Made by a program: the position numbers and the translations under genes
Notes under the pieces: generated by a model
What the model saw: only the letters and a program-made list of their open reading frames with translations
What the model was told of the DNA's origin: nothing
Databases searched by the model: none
Source: Clostridia bacterium
GTDB lineage: Bacteria > Bacillota > Clostridia > Oscillospirales > CAG-272
Direction of reading: 5' to 3'
DNA length: 62,836 nucleotides
Assembly (NCBI GenBank): GCA_017462035.1
Contig: JAFTRY010000020.1
Coordinates: 1 to 62,836, forward strand
In this document: one piece after another, positions 24,748 through 35,474 of the stretch
Numbering within the stretch: the first letter of the stretch is position 1
Layout of the letters: every line of letters starts with the position of its first letter

Positions 24748-24776
24748 TTGACAGAAGCTGAATTTTGAGGTATAAT
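24748..24776 (+). promoter_or_regulatory. Promoter of glpP
   Basis: TTGACA (24748-24753) and TATAAT (24771-24776) have a 17-bp spacer, giving glpP a transcript separate from the operon it is proposed to control. Confidence 0.85.
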
Positions 24777-24807
24777 CAAAATACAGAGGCGGAAAGGGGG
24801 AGGAAAC

Positions 24808-25392
24808 GTGGAAGAACAAACGTGCTACACGGAGGAGAAGCAATGGGGTAGGGTGATTGCCGCCGTTCGCTCGGAGGAAGAGCTGCAAGCGGCATTGACC
24901 AGTGATACGAAGCTGATTTTCGATCTGAACCCTGATATTATGACTCTGCCAGCTAAGCTGAAAAAGGCAAAGGCGGCGGAGAAGAAGCTGTTTATCCATC
25001 TGGATTTTGCCAAAGGAATTGGGAAGGATGGGAGCGGATTATTACTCCTAAAGCGGATGGGCGTAGAAGGAATTATCAGTACCAAAGCCAATTTAATTAA
25101 GTTGGCGCGGGAGAGGGGAATGTTTACTGTACAGCGCTTCTTTATCGTGGACTCTCAATCGGTGCAGACTACGGTGGAGACGGTCCGTTCCTCACTGCCC
25201 GACGTGATCGAGGTCATGCCGGGAACCACGGATAAGGTAATTGCGCGTCTATACCAGCATTTATCGATTCCCTTGATTGCCGGCGGCTTGGTCGAGAGTG
25301 AGAAAGAAGTCATGGCGGCACTCGCAAGCGGCGCGGTTGCTGTCTCTACCGGACGGAGAGAGCTTTGGAGTTTATTCCGCTCGGAACCTTGA
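24808..25392 (+). CDS. glpP: Glycerol-3-phosphate-responsive antiterminator GlpP
   Basis: This 194-residue TIM-barrel-like protein has the GlpP signature segments LIFDLNPDIMTL, KKLFIHLDFAKGIGKD, GIISTKANLIKLA, QRFFIVDSQSVQTT, DVIEVMPG and LIAGGLVESEKEV. GlpP binds glycerol-3-phosphate and the leader RNA of glp genes, allowing read-through of a terminator. Its likely target is the hairpin at 21617-21667. The start is a GTG with GGGGGAGG before it. It is monocistronic, followed by a terminator. Confidence 0.93.
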   Translation: MEEQTCYTEEKQWGRVIAAVRSEEELQAALTSDTKLIFDLNPDIMTLPAKLKKAKAAEKKLFIHLDFAKGIGKDGSGLLLLKRMGVEGIISTKANLIKLARERGMFTVQRFFIVDSQSVQTTVETVRSSLPDVIEVMPGTTDKVIARLYQHLSIPLIAGGLVESEKEVMAALASGAVAVSTGRRELWSLFRSEP

Positions 25393-25461
25393 AAAGAAAT
25401 TTCTCGCAAAAAAGATGGGGGCGAGTCAACTTATTTTTTGACTTTTTCCTGTATAGAAGCA

Positions 25462-25504
25462 AAAAAACCAAGATCAATCCATTGTGATTTGATCTTGGTT
25501 TTTT
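25462..25504. terminator. Terminator between glpP and ftsH
   Basis: AAAAAACCAAGATCAA pairs perfectly with its complement at 25489-25504. T-runs on both strands allow it to serve the two convergent genes. Confidence 0.9.
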
Positions 25505-25584
25505 GTTTTGGGGGACATAGCGTTTATAGTTTGTTAATGCTACGATCCAGCCCATCTTTTTTTATTTGATTGCCGATCCACGGC

Positions 25585-27675
25585 TCAGAAGGGAATTCCC
25601 TGATCCGAGTTTTCATCTGACCCCTCGGATTCAGAAGGATCACCGTTTTGCTCGGTAGAGACTTGATTCTCCGCATTGTTGCGGTTTTCCTCCTCTTCCT
25701 TTTGACGGCGAGCTTCCTCGCGACGGCGTTCCTCATTTTCCTCACGGCTCTTTCGCTTCTTGGCAGCGGTCATTTCTTCCAGATCCTCAAAGGTAGGATT
25801 GCCTTCCATAGCGGCTTTAAACTGTTCACCATCCATGATCTCGTTTTTGAGAAGAAATTCGGCAATGAAGTCCATTTTGTCTCTGTTTGCGGTCAAAATT
25901 TCCTTTGCGCGGTTATAGGCTTCCTGAATGATCGCATGGATTTCAGCGTCAATCTTAGCGGCAGTTTCCTCGGAGTAATCCTGAGAGCTGGAGAAATCTC
26001 GTCCCAGGAATACTTCACTTTGACCGGTTCCGAAGCAACGGGGACCCAGCACAGTACTCATGCCCAATTGGGTAACCATCTTTTTGGCAGTATCCGTAGC
26101 GCGCTGAATGTCATTGGACGCGCCGCCGGAAATATCACCAAACACCAATTCCTCAGCGGCACGTCCGCCTAAGAGCATGGCAATCTTTTCCTTCAAGCCG
26201 TTTTTGTAAACACTGTAACGGTCTTCAACAGGGGGATTTAGGGTATAACCGAGTGCGTTGCCGCTGGGGATAATGGAAATCTGCTGAACGGGATCCATGG
26301 TGGGAAGAACGTGAGCCAGAATGGCGTGCCCCGCCTCATGGTAAGCGGTTTTCCGCTTGTCGTCCTCTTTCATGGCACGTGCTTTCTTCTTGGGACCCGC
26401 GATGACCTTGATATAAGCGTCCTCAATATCCTCCATACCCACCAGACTCTTGCCTCGACGGGCAGCCAGGAGACATGCCTCATTCAGAAGATTGGCAAGA
26501 TCGGCACCGGTAAATCCGGCGGTGGACTTTGCGACCTGGGCAAGATCTACGGATTCCTCCAGGGGTTTGTTTTTGGAGTGAACCTTCAAAATTTCCTCAC
26601 GGCCCTTAATGTCGGGGTAGTTGACCGTGATCTGACGGTCAAAGCGTCCGGGGCGGAGAAGGGCAGGATCCAGAATGTCGGGACGGTTGGTGGCAGCAAT
26701 GACAATGATTCCCTCGTGAGAACCAAAGCCGTCCATTTCCACCAATAGCTGATTGAGCGTCTGCTCTCTTTCGTCATGTCCACCGCCCAAGCCGGCACCG
26801 CGGTGACGTCCCACAGCGTCGATTTCATCGATGAAGATGATGGAAGCGGGATGTTTTCTGGCGGTCTCAAACAGATCACGGACACGGGAGGCACCTACAC
26901 CTACGTACATCTCCACGAAGTCCGAACCGGAAATGGAGAAGAAGGGAACACCTGCCTCTCCGGCTACCGCTTTGGCAAGCAGGGTCTTACCGGTACCGGG
27001 AGGGCCCATTAGCAGTACTCCGTGGGGAATCTTGGCACCCAGCTTACCGAACTTAGCCGGATCCTTCAGAAATTCTACCACCTCCTCGAGCTCTTCCTTT
27101 TCCTCGTCCGCTCCTGCTACGTCACGGAACAGTACTCGGTTTTTGGAGGTATCGGCGGTTTTGACTCGGGCTTTTCCGAAATTCATCATGCCGCCGGTGC
27201 CACCCTTGCCGCCAGCCGCCTTTTTCGCTACAACGAAGTACAGAATAAAGACGATGACGATGACAATAATATAGGGCAGAAATGCCACCCAGAGGGGAGT
27301 GGTCTTTTCCGGTTGAATGTCATACTTGGTCAAATTCTGATTGTTTTTATAGTATTCGCTGAACTCTTGGGTGAAATCAATATAGCTGGGGAGCTGGAAG
27401 CCGATCTCCTTGGTGGTGGTTCCCGTGAGTACTTTTCCTGTTTCGGGATCGGTGGGTAGCTCTCCTGCCTCGTTCAATTGATAGACCTTCATGGTCAGGT
27501 AGTAGGTATCGTCTACCACGAACTCTGCCACGGCATCCTTCTGGAAATAATCTACTACATCCCCATAGGTGATCGCTTCTCCTGCGTTCTGACGGAACAT
27601 CATGGTCAAAGCAAAGAAGATGCCGAAGATCAGTACGAAATAAAAGATCAGGATTTTAAAATTGTTCTTTTTCAT
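25585..27675 (-). CDS. ftsH: ATP-dependent zinc metalloprotease FtsH
   Basis: This 696-residue protein has two N-terminal membrane helices (about residues 9-27 and 130-150) around a small extracellular domain, an AAA+ module with Walker A GPPGTGKT and Walker [12 protein letters not shown], the SRH arginines in RPGRFDR, and the zinc-protease motif HEAGH. The tail is long, charged and rich in Glu, Arg and Gln. It degrades misfolded membrane proteins and some regulators at the cytoplasmic membrane. It is the last gene of the gdpP-to-ftsH series, with GGAGGAAACTG before the ATG. Confidence 0.97.
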   Translation of the reverse strand: MKKNNFKILIFYFVLIFGIFFALTMMFRQNAGEAITYGDVVDYFQKDAVAEFVVDDTYYLTMKVYQLNEAGELPTDPETGKVLTGTTTKEIGFQLPSYIDFTQEFSEYYKNNQNLTKYDIQPEKTTPLWVAFLPYIIVIVIVFILYFVVAKKAAGGKGGTGGMMNFGKARVKTADTSKNRVLFRDVAGADEEKEELEEVVEFLKDPAKFGKLGAKIPHGVLLMGPPGTGKTLLAKAVAGEAGVPFFSISGSDFVEMYVGVGASRVRDLFETARKHPASIIFIDEIDAVGRHRGAGLGGGHDEREQTLNQLLVEMDGFGSHEGIIVIAATNRPDILDPALLRPGRFDRQITVNYPDIKGREEILKVHSKNKPLEESVDLAQVAKSTAGFTGADLANLLNEACLLAARRGKSLVGMEDIEDAYIKVIAGPKKKARAMKEDDKRKTAYHEAGHAILAHVLPTMDPVQQISIIPSGNALGYTLNPPVEDRYSVYKNGLKEKIAMLLGGRAAEELVFGDISGGASNDIQRATDTAKKMVTQLGMSTVLGPRCFGTGQSEVFLGRDFSSSQDYSEETAAKIDAEIHAIIQEAYNRAKEILTANRDKMDFIAEFLLKNEIMDGEQFKAAMEGNPTFEDLEEMTAAKKRKSREENEERRREEARRQKEEEENRNNAENQVSTEQNGDPSESEGSDENSDQGIPF

Positions 27676-27704
27676 CAGTTTCCTCCGTTAAAGAATTGGC
27701 ACGT

Positions 27705-28256
27705 TTAGCAGCCGCCGTAGACCTCTGGCTTGAGGATACCGACAAAGGGGAGATTGCGGTATTTCTCGTCGTAGTCCAGACCGAAGCCGACTACGAACTT
27801 GTCGGGAATAATTTCTCCGCAATAATCGGGGGTAAATTCCACGGTGCGTCGGTCAGGCTTATCTAGCATCGTACAGGTCTTAACGCTGTTGGCTCCTCTT
27901 TCGGAAAGATAGCGGACCAAGTGGGACAGCGTTCTTCCACTGTCCACAATGTCTTCGATGATGATAAAGTCCACCTCTTCCATATCATCTCTCTTAATAT
28001 CAAGATGGATATTGATTACTCCGCTGGACGTGGTTTTGGAGCCGTAAGAGGATACCTTCATGAAGTCAATCTCTACGGGAAGTGTGATCCGCTTCATCAG
28101 CTCACAGGAGAACATCAGAGAACCCTTGAGAATGCAGATGAGAACCAGTTTCTTTCCGGTATTTGCGTAGTCACGGTTAATTTGATCGGCGATTCGCGTG
28201 GAAATCTCCGCGATCTTTTCCTCACTGACCAAAATGCTTTCAATGTCGTTAATCAT
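27705..28256 (-). CDS. hpt: Hypoxanthine phosphoribosyltransferase
   Basis: This 183-residue enzyme converts hypoxanthine (and guanine) with PRPP to IMP (GMP) in purine salvage. It carries the PRPP motif VDFIIIEDIVDSGRTLSHL, the flexible-loop region VSSYGSKTTSSG, the base-binding KPDRRT and the closing DEKYRNLPFVGIL. Length and order fit Hpt. It sits between tilS and ftsH, a common arrangement in Firmicutes. Confidence 0.96.
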   Translation of the reverse strand: MINDIESILVSEEKIAEISTRIADQINRDYANTGKKLVLICILKGSLMFSCELMKRITLPVEIDFMKVSSYGSKTTSSGVINIHLDIKRDDMEEVDFIIIEDIVDSGRTLSHLVRYLSERGANSVKTCTMLDKPDRRTVEFTPDYCGEIIPDKFVVGFGLDYDEKYRNLPFVGILKPEVYGGC

Positions 28257-28296
28257 AGAATTTAGCCTTTCCTGTTTTTATGTTTGTCATTCACAT

Positions 28297-29691
28297 TCAT
28301 TCATAGAAGTATATGGATAGATGAAGTGCCCCAGAGGCATCTGGATCTTTGGGTTTACTTCCGTCCCGTTGCGCTACACCGGGAATGACAACGATGCCAT
28401 CATTGTCGCAGAGAACCGGGAGTCTTGCCCGTAGGGACAAAGGGATTTTTTTGTCACACAGCAGTTTTTTTACGCTTTTATGCATACCGCCCGCAAGGAT
28501 TCGATCTCCGGGCAATCGGTTGCGTGCCACCAGCATCCCATTTATTGTATCAGAATCTATAGATAATAGTATTGAATTTTTGTAAATATTTTTCCTTTTT
28601 TGTGAACATCCCATGACGATTTCACAATTTATTTGTGAAAGTAAATTTTTTTCCTCGGAAAGAGGGAGAAAATAGGCGGGAAGATCCTCGCGTTTCGTGT
28701 GGGGGCGAAACTCCAAATACCCATCCTCAACCACGGCATCAATTCCGCCGGGAAGAGTGAGAGCAGAATGAGGGATCCCCTTTTTGGCAAGCTGACGGAG
28801 CGAGGTTACATGGGCATAGCTTAAGGAGCAGCCTTGGGAGATCTCCTCGTAGAGCTTGCGCAGAGCGCGGTGAGCAATGGCTGCGGGGGCACCGCTTACC
28901 TTCTCGGTTTCCAGCCCATATCCTCGCCGCATCTCTTCAAGAAACATATTTGCCATGCTTTCCAAGCAAAGATGATCCTCTCGGAGGGTATCGGCAACCC
29001 GTACCGAATTTTCCACAGCGGAGCTGTTGATTTGAAGCAAAAGCGGGAGGATCCCGGAGCGGATCTTATTTCTGGTATAATCGGTATCGGTGTTGGTGCT
29101 GTCCTCTACAAAAGAGAGTCCGTGGAGTTGACAGTAAGCGAGAATTTCATCCCGTGTCATGCCCAGAATGGGGCGGATCAAGGTTCCGTGTGGACACAGA
29201 CGGCTCTGGGGGATGCCGCACATTCCTCCAAGACCGCTGCCTCGTACCAGATGGAACAGCATCGTTTCCAAATTGTCACAGGCATTGTGCGCCGTGGCGA
29301 GGAGAGGAATACCGTGCTCCTCCATGAGAGAGTCGAAATAATGGTACCGAACGTGTCTCGCCGTTGTTTCGACGCTTTCGCCCCGTTCTTTGGCAAGACG
29401 GGGAACGTCGGCGTGATATACAAACAGGGGGATTCCCAATTGTTCTGCAAATTGGTGGCAGAATTCCTCGTCTCGATCCGCTTCCTTTCCACGAATTCCA
29501 TGGTGAATATGGGCGGCGTAGACGGGGGTACCATGCCGTTTTCCGTACTGCCAGAGCATGTGCAGAAGTGCCGTGGAATCCGCTCCGCCGGAATAGCCTA
29601 CCAAAATGGGGGTATTCTTGGAAAATCCGGATAGTGCTTCGGGGTCTGAAAAGCCTTCGGGAAGGTTCTCGGTCAAGAAATTTACTTCCAT
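28297..29691 (-). CDS. tilS: tRNA(Ile)-lysidine synthase TilS
   Basis: This 464-residue enzyme has the PP-loop motif VGYSGGADSTALLHML (residues 32-47), then HIHHGIRG and TARHVRYHYF, a RNKIRSGILPLL segment, and a C-terminal TilS substrate-binding domain around residues 370-440 (RNRLPGDRI). It adds lysine to C34 of the CAU anticodon so the tRNA reads AUA, an essential step. GGAAGGATAACCG precedes the ATG, inside the end of dnaB. Confidence 0.96.
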   Translation of the reverse strand: MEVNFLTENLPEGFSDPEALSGFSKNTPILVGYSGGADSTALLHMLWQYGKRHGTPVYAAHIHHGIRGKEADRDEEFCHQFAEQLGIPLFVYHADVPRLAKERGESVETTARHVRYHYFDSLMEEHGIPLLATAHNACDNLETMLFHLVRGSGLGGMCGIPQSRLCPHGTLIRPILGMTRDEILAYCQLHGLSFVEDSTNTDTDYTRNKIRSGILPLLLQINSSAVENSVRVADTLREDHLCLESMANMFLEEMRRGYGLETEKVSGAPAAIAHRALRKLYEEISQGCSLSYAHVTSLRQLAKKGIPHSALTLPGGIDAVVEDGYLEFRPHTKREDLPAYFLPLSEEKNLLSQINCEIVMGCSQKRKNIYKNSILLSIDSDTINGMLVARNRLPGDRILAGGMHKSVKKLLCDKKIPLSLRARLPVLCDNDGIVVIPGVAQRDGSKPKDPDASGALHLSIYFYE

Positions 29692-29694
29692 CGG

Positions 29695-31032
29695 TTATCC
29701 TTCCTCCACGTCGGTTTCAATGGAGCGGAACTTGGTGAAGCGTCCTACCCAACCGACCTTGACGGTGCCTTGGGATCCGTGACGGTTTTTGGCAATGATT
29801 ACCTCGGCAATATTACCTTCCTCGTTTCGGGCATCGGCATCGTAATATTCATCACGGTACAGGAAAATAACGGTATCCGCATCCTGCTCGATGGATCCCG
29901 ATTCACGGAGGTCGGACAGCATGGGACGCTTGTCGGTACGGCTTTCGGGACCACGGGAAAGCTGAGAACAGCAGATGATGGGAACATTCAGTTCCTTTGC
30001 CATGATCTTTAGTCCTCTGGAGATCTCGGCGACCTCCTGAACACGGTTGTCGGTACGTCGGTCACTTTGCATCAGCTGGAGGTAGTCGATGACCACCAGC
30101 CCAAGGTTTTGCACCCGCCGTAGCTTACCCTTCATTCCGGAGACGGTGATGCCGGAGGTATCGTCAATGAGCATATTGCATCCTGCCAGCTTGGTGGTGG
30201 CACCGGCGATTTCTTCCCACTGCTTGTTATCCAGTTTTCCCGTACGAAGGGCGTAGCTGTCCACCATGGCCTCGCTGGAGATCACGCGTGTGACCAATTG
30301 CTCAGCTGACATTTCCAGAGAGAAGATACAGACATTTTTACCGGTTTGCAGAGCCACGTTGGTGGCAATGTTCAGACAGAAGGAGGTCTTTCCCATACCG
30401 GGACGGGCACCGACCAGAATCAGATCCGAGTTGCCCATGCCGGCGAGAACGTTATCAATGCCGGAAAATCCGGTTTTGGTTCCCTGAGCACCGGATCCTT
30501 CCTCAGCCAGCATATGGAGATTAGAGTATACACTTCCGATGACATCCCGAATGTGGCGGAAGCTCTTTGTGTCTCTGCCTTGAGAAATATCAAAGATCGT
30601 GGCTTGCGCGTAGTCTATCAGTGCCTCGGTGGAGCCCTCCTCGCTGTATGCTTTGTCAGAAATGTCGGTACAGGCATCGATGAGGCGGCGCAACAGGCTC
30701 TTGTTTTTTACGATGGTGGCGTAATCCTTGATATTGAGGGCATTGGATACGGACTGGTACAGGGAACGGATATAGTCCTCCCCTCCGGATTTACTGTAAA
30801 TTCCCTTGGTTACCAGCATATCGATCAGGGTTACCACGTCGATTTCCTTGTTTATCAGGAAAAGCTCGTGCATGGCTGTATAGATCTGAGTGTGCTCGTT
30901 CAAATAGAAATCCGAGGGAGAGATGATCTCCGTTATTTCATTGAGGGCTTCCGGATCCACCAGGATGGAGCCAAGTAGGGATTGCTCGGCGATCAGGGAA
31001 AAAGGAAGCTTCCTTACGAGTTCGTCATTCAT
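29695..31032 (-). CDS. dnaB: Replicative DNA helicase DnaB (DnaC in Bacillus)
   Basis: This 445-residue hexameric helicase of the replication fork has an N-terminal DnaB domain (EQSLLGSILVDPEAL...), the RecA-like domain with Walker A GARPGMGKTSF, Walker B LVVIDYLQLM, and the motif CCSQLSRGPESR...LRESGSIEQDAD. Length is standard, with no intein. It follows rplI closely, the usual Firmicute order. Confidence 0.97.
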   Translation of the reverse strand: MNDELVRKLPFSLIAEQSLLGSILVDPEALNEITEIISPSDFYLNEHTQIYTAMHELFLINKEIDVVTLIDMLVTKGIYSKSGGEDYIRSLYQSVSNALNIKDYATIVKNKSLLRRLIDACTDISDKAYSEEGSTEALIDYAQATIFDISQGRDTKSFRHIRDVIGSVYSNLHMLAEEGSGAQGTKTGFSGIDNVLAGMGNSDLILVGARPGMGKTSFCLNIATNVALQTGKNVCIFSLEMSAEQLVTRVISSEAMVDSYALRTGKLDNKQWEEIAGATTKLAGCNMLIDDTSGITVSGMKGKLRRVQNLGLVVIDYLQLMQSDRRTDNRVQEVAEISRGLKIMAKELNVPIICCSQLSRGPESRTDKRPMLSDLRESGSIEQDADTVIFLYRDEYYDADARNEEGNIAEVIIAKNRHGSQGTVKVGWVGRFTKFRSIETDVEEG

Positions 31033-31080
31033 GACTGTTTTATCCTTTGCGTTTTCTTCGTTTTGAGAAGGCTTTACCGA

Positions 31081-31530
31081 TTATTCCTTTCCCGCAACCT
31101 CGATGTGAATCGTTCCGGTTACGTCGGAGAACAGGCGAACCTCCGCGCGGAAGGATCCGAAGGATTTGATCGGCTCTGAGAGGGTAATCTTTCGCTTATC
31201 GATCTCGATTCCATGTTCTTTTTTCAGCATTTCCGCGATTTCCTTGGAGGTTACTGAGCCGTACAGCCTCTTGTCGGGACCCGCGGCGTAAAGGAAGCGA
31301 AGGACGATGTGTTCCAGCTTTTCGGCAATATCCTGGGCGTTTTTCTTTTCCACATCCAGTTTGTGTTTCTTGGACGCTTCCTTATTTTTGGCTTCATTGA
31401 CAGCCTTGGCATCGGCGATCACCGCCAGCTTCTTGGGAAGCAGAAAATTTCTTGCGTATCCGTCCGAAACGTCTACGATCTGATCCTTTTTTCCCTGACC
31501 CTTTACGTCAGCTAATAGTAATACTTTCAT
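31081..31530 (-). CDS. rplI: Large ribosomal subunit protein bL9
   Basis: At 149 residues it has the normal bL9 length. The N-terminal RNA-binding domain ([21 protein letters not shown]...GYARNFLLP) is joined through a long Lys/Ala-rich helix to the C-terminal domain ([18 protein letters not shown]). It binds the L1 stalk base of 23S rRNA. It lies between gdpP and dnaB, probably in one transcript. Confidence 0.97.
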   Translation of the reverse strand: MKVLLLADVKGQGKKDQIVDVSDGYARNFLLPKKLAVIADAKAVNEAKNKEASKKHKLDVEKKNAQDIAEKLEHIVLRFLYAAGPDKRLYGSVTSKEIAEMLKKEHGIEIDKRKITLSEPIKSFGSFRAEVRLFSDVTGTIHIEVAGKE

Positions 31531-31556
31531 GTTTTTTCTCCTTATGATTTTATCCT

Positions 31557-33650
31557 TTATGATTCCTTGTGAGTGGAGGAAATGTCTTCAAAATATTCGT
31601 CGATCGCGCCGATCAGCTGTTGCTCCGCATCCTGTAATTCGCTTTCGGGAATGGCGGCACCTGCCATATCAAAGTGTCCGCCGCCACCGATCTTTTCCAG
31701 GATCAACTGAACATTGATGGTGCCGTTTGAGCGAGCGGAAATATGAACCATATTGCCCATGCGGATCAGGGCAAAGGCGGCATTGACCTGACGTACGGTG
31801 AGAAGCCGGTCAGCAGCCTTGGCGGCAGCGATCCGACAGTTGGAGGAGGTTCTGCCTTCAATGGAGGTAATGGCGATCTGTTCCCGATAAATGCGGGCTT
31901 CGGAGCCGAACTGAGCTTCGGCACGGTAGTCCTCGAAGGGCTCCTCAAAAAAGGTTCTGGCGTACTCGGGACTTGCTCCCGCGCCTCGGAGGTATAGTGC
32001 CGCCGCAAAGGTACGGGTACCGACGGTACGGGTGAAGTTCTTGGTATCTACCATGATCCCTGCCATCAGAATATTGGCTTCCTCCTTGCGCAGGGTACCG
32101 GCAGGAAGGATCTGCTCCAGAATTTCGCTGACCAGCTCACAGGCAGAGGAGGCAGAAGGGTCAATATAACTGAGTTGGGGCTCGTGGGCAAATTCCTGCT
32201 TTTTGATATGGTGGTCAATCACCACGGTCTTAAAGGAATTTTCAGCAATTTCGGGGGCTTCCAAAATGGAAAAGTTATTGGCATCCACTACGATGAGCAA
32301 CGTACCGAAGGAGCTTTTCGCCAAGCCCTCCACACCGTCGATAAACATATTTTTATACGCTGACAGCTCAACCAAACGGGTGGTGCAGGCGTGGAAATTG
32401 TCGCACTCGGTGTCGGTGACAATCTTTACGTCCACGCCCAAATGAAGGCACAGGGCGGCAATTCCGATACAGGCACCGATGGAATCAAAATCCGGGTTAC
32501 TGTGACCCATAACGATTACGTTGGAGGAACCAGAGATCATGGAGCATAGTCTGCCCGCAATGATACGAGAATGTCCTCTCAGACGTTTTTGCTGGCTCTT
32601 GATCCGTCCGCCAAAGAAATAGTTACCGGTCTCGTTTTTCAGTACGACCTGGTCACCGCCACGTTGCAGTGCCATGTCCAGCGCCACCAAAGCGTCCCTC
32701 TCCCTTTGTGCCAAGGTTTCCCCGGTAACAGCTACACCCATGGAGATCGTAATGGGCATATTGTCCTCGCCGATGGTTACCTCACGGATGACATCCAGAA
32801 TCTCAAATTTGTTCTTGATGCAGGCACTCAGCATCTGGCGGGAGAAAAGAACGATATATTTGTTTCGTTCGTATTCTCTCAGCATACCGCCCATCTGTTC
32901 GACCCAATTTTTTAAAAGGGTTTCTACTTCACGTGCCTCGCTTTGATAGCTGACCTGTACGTATTGCGCGATCTCATCCAGATTGTCAAGGACGATGTAT
33001 CCCACCGCTGTCAGTTGATTGTGGTGTTGCTCGGTAATGGACAACAGCTGTGTCACATCGTGAAATACGAGAATATAGAATACCTTTCCCTTGGAACGAA
33101 GGGGGTGGCATTCGATCTGAAATTTTTGATCTCCAATGGAGACAACGCATTTTTTGGGGGTCGCTTGATTGGGAATCTCAGCCCCGAATTCATCTACCTC
33201 CGGCTCTTGCTCATCCGACAAAGCATTTTGCAGAATCTCCTCCATGGGGCAGTGGCAGAGGGCGGAGATATCCGTGTTAAAAACGGTATCCCAAATACCT
33301 GCCGCGGTACGCATGGCGGTGTTGACTGTTATGATCTTTCCCGATTCTGTGACCACGGCATAGGGAATACGCAAGGAGTTCCGAAATGCGTAGATAACAC
33401 TGTTGCTTTGCTCGTCCGAGGCATCAGACTCGATCTGATACAGCCTCAGCTGCCGGCGGGAAAATAAAAAAATTGCGAGGGAGGCTGCTCCGTATATGAG
33501 CAACAAAATAAGTCCCGTGACCGCAGGTGACGCATCAGAATAGGTACAGATAGCAATATGAACCACCAGAATTGCCACCGCGAAAATAACGTATAGCCGA
33601 GAAGGAAGCTCTTCCACACGGCGGAAAAAATCAAATTTTTTATTGGACAT
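31557..33650 (-). CDS. gdpP: Cyclic-di-AMP phosphodiesterase GdpP
   Basis: This ~697-residue membrane protein has two N-terminal helices (to about residue 65), a PAS-like domain, a degenerate GGDEF domain and the DHH/DHHA1 phosphodiesterase, with [13 protein letters not shown] and the DHH motif in [12 protein letters not shown]. The DHHA1 end carries [11 protein letters not shown] and [13 protein letters not shown]. It hydrolyses c-di-AMP and so controls osmotic and wall homeostasis. The start at MSNKK is preferred because AGGA is ten bases upstream; two nearer in-frame ATGs exist. It is the first gene of the block and has its own promoter. Confidence 0.95.
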   Translation of the reverse strand: MSNKKFDFFRRVEELPSRLYVIFAVAILVVHIAICTYSDASPAVTGLILLLIYGAASLAIFLFSRRQLRLYQIESDASDEQSNSVIYAFRNSLRIPYAVVTESGKIITVNTAMRTAAGIWDTVFNTDISALCHCPMEEILQNALSDEQEPEVDEFGAEIPNQATPKKCVVSIGDQKFQIECHPLRSKGKVFYILVFHDVTQLLSITEQHHNQLTAVGYIVLDNLDEIAQYVQVSYQSEAREVETLLKNWVEQMGGMLREYERNKYIVLFSRQMLSACIKNKFEILDVIREVTIGEDNMPITISMGVAVTGETLAQRERDALVALDMALQRGGDQVVLKNETGNYFFGGRIKSQQKRLRGHSRIIAGRLCSMISGSSNVIVMGHSNPDFDSIGACIGIAALCLHLGVDVKIVTDTECDNFHACTTRLVELSAYKNMFIDGVEGLAKSSFGTLLIVVDANNFSILEAPEIAENSFKTVVIDHHIKKQEFAHEPQLSYIDPSASSACELVSEILEQILPAGTLRKEEANILMAGIMVDTKNFTRTVGTRTFAAALYLRGAGASPEYARTFFEEPFEDYRAEAQFGSEARIYREQIAITSIEGRTSSNCRIAAAKAADRLLTVRQVNAAFALIRMGNMVHISARSNGTINVQLILEKIGGGGHFDMAGAAIPESELQDAEQQLIGAIDEYFEDISSTHKES

Positions 33651-33708
33651 ATATATCATTGGTCCTTTCACGATAGATTTCTTAAGAAAATAACTACCCT
33701 ATTATACG

Positions 33709-33737
33709 ATTATACCATACATTTTCGAATTTGTAAA
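33709..33737 (-). promoter_or_regulatory. Promoter of the gdpP-rplI-dnaB block
   Basis: On the minus strand TTTACA and TATAAT are separated by 17 bp, about 60 bases ahead of the gdpP start. Confidence 0.8.
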
Positions 33738-33796
33738 CAAAATTCTTGAAACTTTCCTTCTTTAATAAAAAATAAAAAGAATTTGTGAAAAAGGTA

Positions 33797-33864
33797 TTGC
33801 AATTTGCTTTCTGTTGTGGTATAATACGGAGGATGATGAGAGTGGGTTTGCGAAAACCCACTCT
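33797..33864 (+). promoter_or_regulatory. Promoter and 5' hairpin of the rimP-nusA-infB operon
   Basis: TTGCAA (33797-33802) and TATAAT (33820-33825) have a 17-bp spacer. Just after the start site, AGAGTGGGTTT pairs with AAACCCACTCT (33839-33864). No T-run follows, so it looks like a 5' stabilising structure or a protein site, not a terminator. Confidence 0.82.
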
Positions 33865-33914
33865 TACTTGTTCATTGATCGACAGAGGTCGAATCTGAAA
33901 GCACGGAGGAAACT

Positions 33915-34382
33915 ATGGCAAAAAATACAAGTGTTGCCGAAACGGTTCGCACCTTGGCGGAGCCGGTAGCGGAAAGTATCGGATGCTGGCTTTGGGACGT
34001 GGAGTACGTGAAGGAAGGCACGAGACGAGTACTTCGAATCACCATTGATTCGGAAGAGGGAGTCAATATTGACGACTGCGAGAAAATGCACCGTGCCATG
34101 GACCCGATTTTGGACGAGGCTGATCCTATTGAGGAGCAGTATTACCTCGAGGTATCCTCTCCCGGAATCGAGAGAGAGCTTAGAACCGAGGAACACATCA
34201 TTGCGTGTGAGGGCTGGGATGTGGAGGTTCGGCTGTATGCTCCCAAGGCAGGCTCAAAGCTCTTTCGAGGCGTGCTGATGGAAATGGGAGAGAACGGAGA
34301 GATCCGCATTGACTCTGCCGGAACGGTACTGTGCTTTGAGAGATCGGAAGTAGCAAAGCTGAGAACCTATTTTGAGTTTTAA
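33915..34382 (+). CDS. rimP: Ribosome maturation factor RimP
   Basis: This 155-residue protein has the typical N-terminal alpha/beta domain (VAESIGCWLWDVEYVKEG...LRITIDSEEGVNIDDCE) with the YYLEVSSPGIERELR line at the junction, and a C-terminal SH3-like domain. RimP helps mature the 30S subunit. It is the first gene of the nusA-infB operon, with GGAGGAAACT before the ATG. Confidence 0.95.
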   Translation: MAKNTSVAETVRTLAEPVAESIGCWLWDVEYVKEGTRRVLRITIDSEEGVNIDDCEKMHRAMDPILDEADPIEEQYYLEVSSPGIERELRTEEHIIACEGWDVEVRLYAPKAGSKLFRGVLMEMGENGEIRIDSAGTVLCFERSEVAKLRTYFEF

Positions 34383-34429
34383 ACGATCAAATTGTAAGAA
34401 ATGAAAAAGATAATAAGGATGGAACAAAC

Positions 34430-35455
34430 ATGAATAAGGAATTTTTTGTTGCTCTGGATCTGCTGGAAAAGGAAAAGGGGATTCCCAAGGAGTACATGCT
34501 GGAAAAAATCGAGGCTGCTCTCCTGTCCGCATTCAAAAAGGAATTCGGAAACAATACCTTGATGCGTATTGCCATTGACCCCGTAAAAGAGGATGTGAAG
34601 GTATACCTCCAGAAGGAAGTGGTTGAAGAGGTGGAAAATCCTCAGTGTCAAATTTCCCTGGCAGACGCGAAGGCGATCAGCAGACGTTATACCCTGGGCA
34701 AGATGGTGGAGACCGAGGTCAAGACCAAAAATTTCAGACGTTTGAGTGCCGCGGCGGCGAAGTCGGTTATCATTCAGGGAATTCGTGAGGGTGAGCGTAA
34801 GGTTATGCAAGATGCTTACGAGAGTAAGCGGGAGGAAATTATTACCGCAACCGTTAGCAAGATCGATCCTGTAAACGGAAACGTGGTGCTGGATACCGGT
34901 ACGGGTCGCGCGGTTCTGCTGAAGAGTGAGCAGATTCCCGGCGAGACCTTCTATGTGGATCAGCGGATCAAGGTGTTTGTTATGGAGGTAAATAAGGAGA
35001 CCAAGGGACCCTTGGTGACCCTTTCTCGGATCCATCCCGGTCTGGTCCGCAGAATGTTTGAACTGGAAGTTCCCGAAATTCAAGACGGCATCGTCATGAT
35101 CAAGGGTGTTGCCCGTGAGGCAGGCTCCCGAACCAAGATCGCTGTCTGGTCCCGTGATGAGGACGTGGATGCTGTAGGTGCGTGCATCGGTAATCACGGA
35201 ATGAGAATTTCCGGTATCGTGGATGAACTGGACGGAGAGAAGATCGACATTGTTAAGTATAGCGAGACTCCCGAGGAGTACGTGGCTGCCGCACTGGCAC
35301 CTGCCACCGTACGTTCCGTTACCTTCACCGCTGAGCGGGCTTGCCGAGTGGTGGTAGATGCGGATCAGCTTTCTCTGGCTATTGGTAAGGAAGGGCAGAA
35401 CGCAAGACTTGCCGCCAGACTTACCGGTATGAAGATCGATATTAAATCTGAATGA
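34430..35455 (+). CDS. nusA: Transcription termination/antitermination factor NusA
   Basis: This 341-residue protein has the short Firmicute form: N-terminal RNA-polymerase-binding domain, S1 domain (ATVSKIDPVNGNVVLDTG), and two KH domains (ARLAARLTGMKIDI near the end, GNHGMRISGIVDEL before it). No acidic C-terminal repeats are present. NusA modulates pausing and termination, and its operon with infB is classic. Confidence 0.97.
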   Translation: MNKEFFVALDLLEKEKGIPKEYMLEKIEAALLSAFKKEFGNNTLMRIAIDPVKEDVKVYLQKEVVEEVENPQCQISLADAKAISRRYTLGKMVETEVKTKNFRRLSAAAAKSVIIQGIREGERKVMQDAYESKREEIITATVSKIDPVNGNVVLDTGTGRAVLLKSEQIPGETFYVDQRIKVFVMEVNKETKGPLVTLSRIHPGLVRRMFELEVPEIQDGIVMIKGVAREAGSRTKIAVWSRDEDVDAVGACIGNHGMRISGIVDELDGEKIDIVKYSETPEEYVAAALAPATVRSVTFTAERACRVVVDADQLSLAIGKEGQNARLAARLTGMKIDIKSE

Positions 35456-35474
35456 TTTCGTGAGGAGGGGCAGG

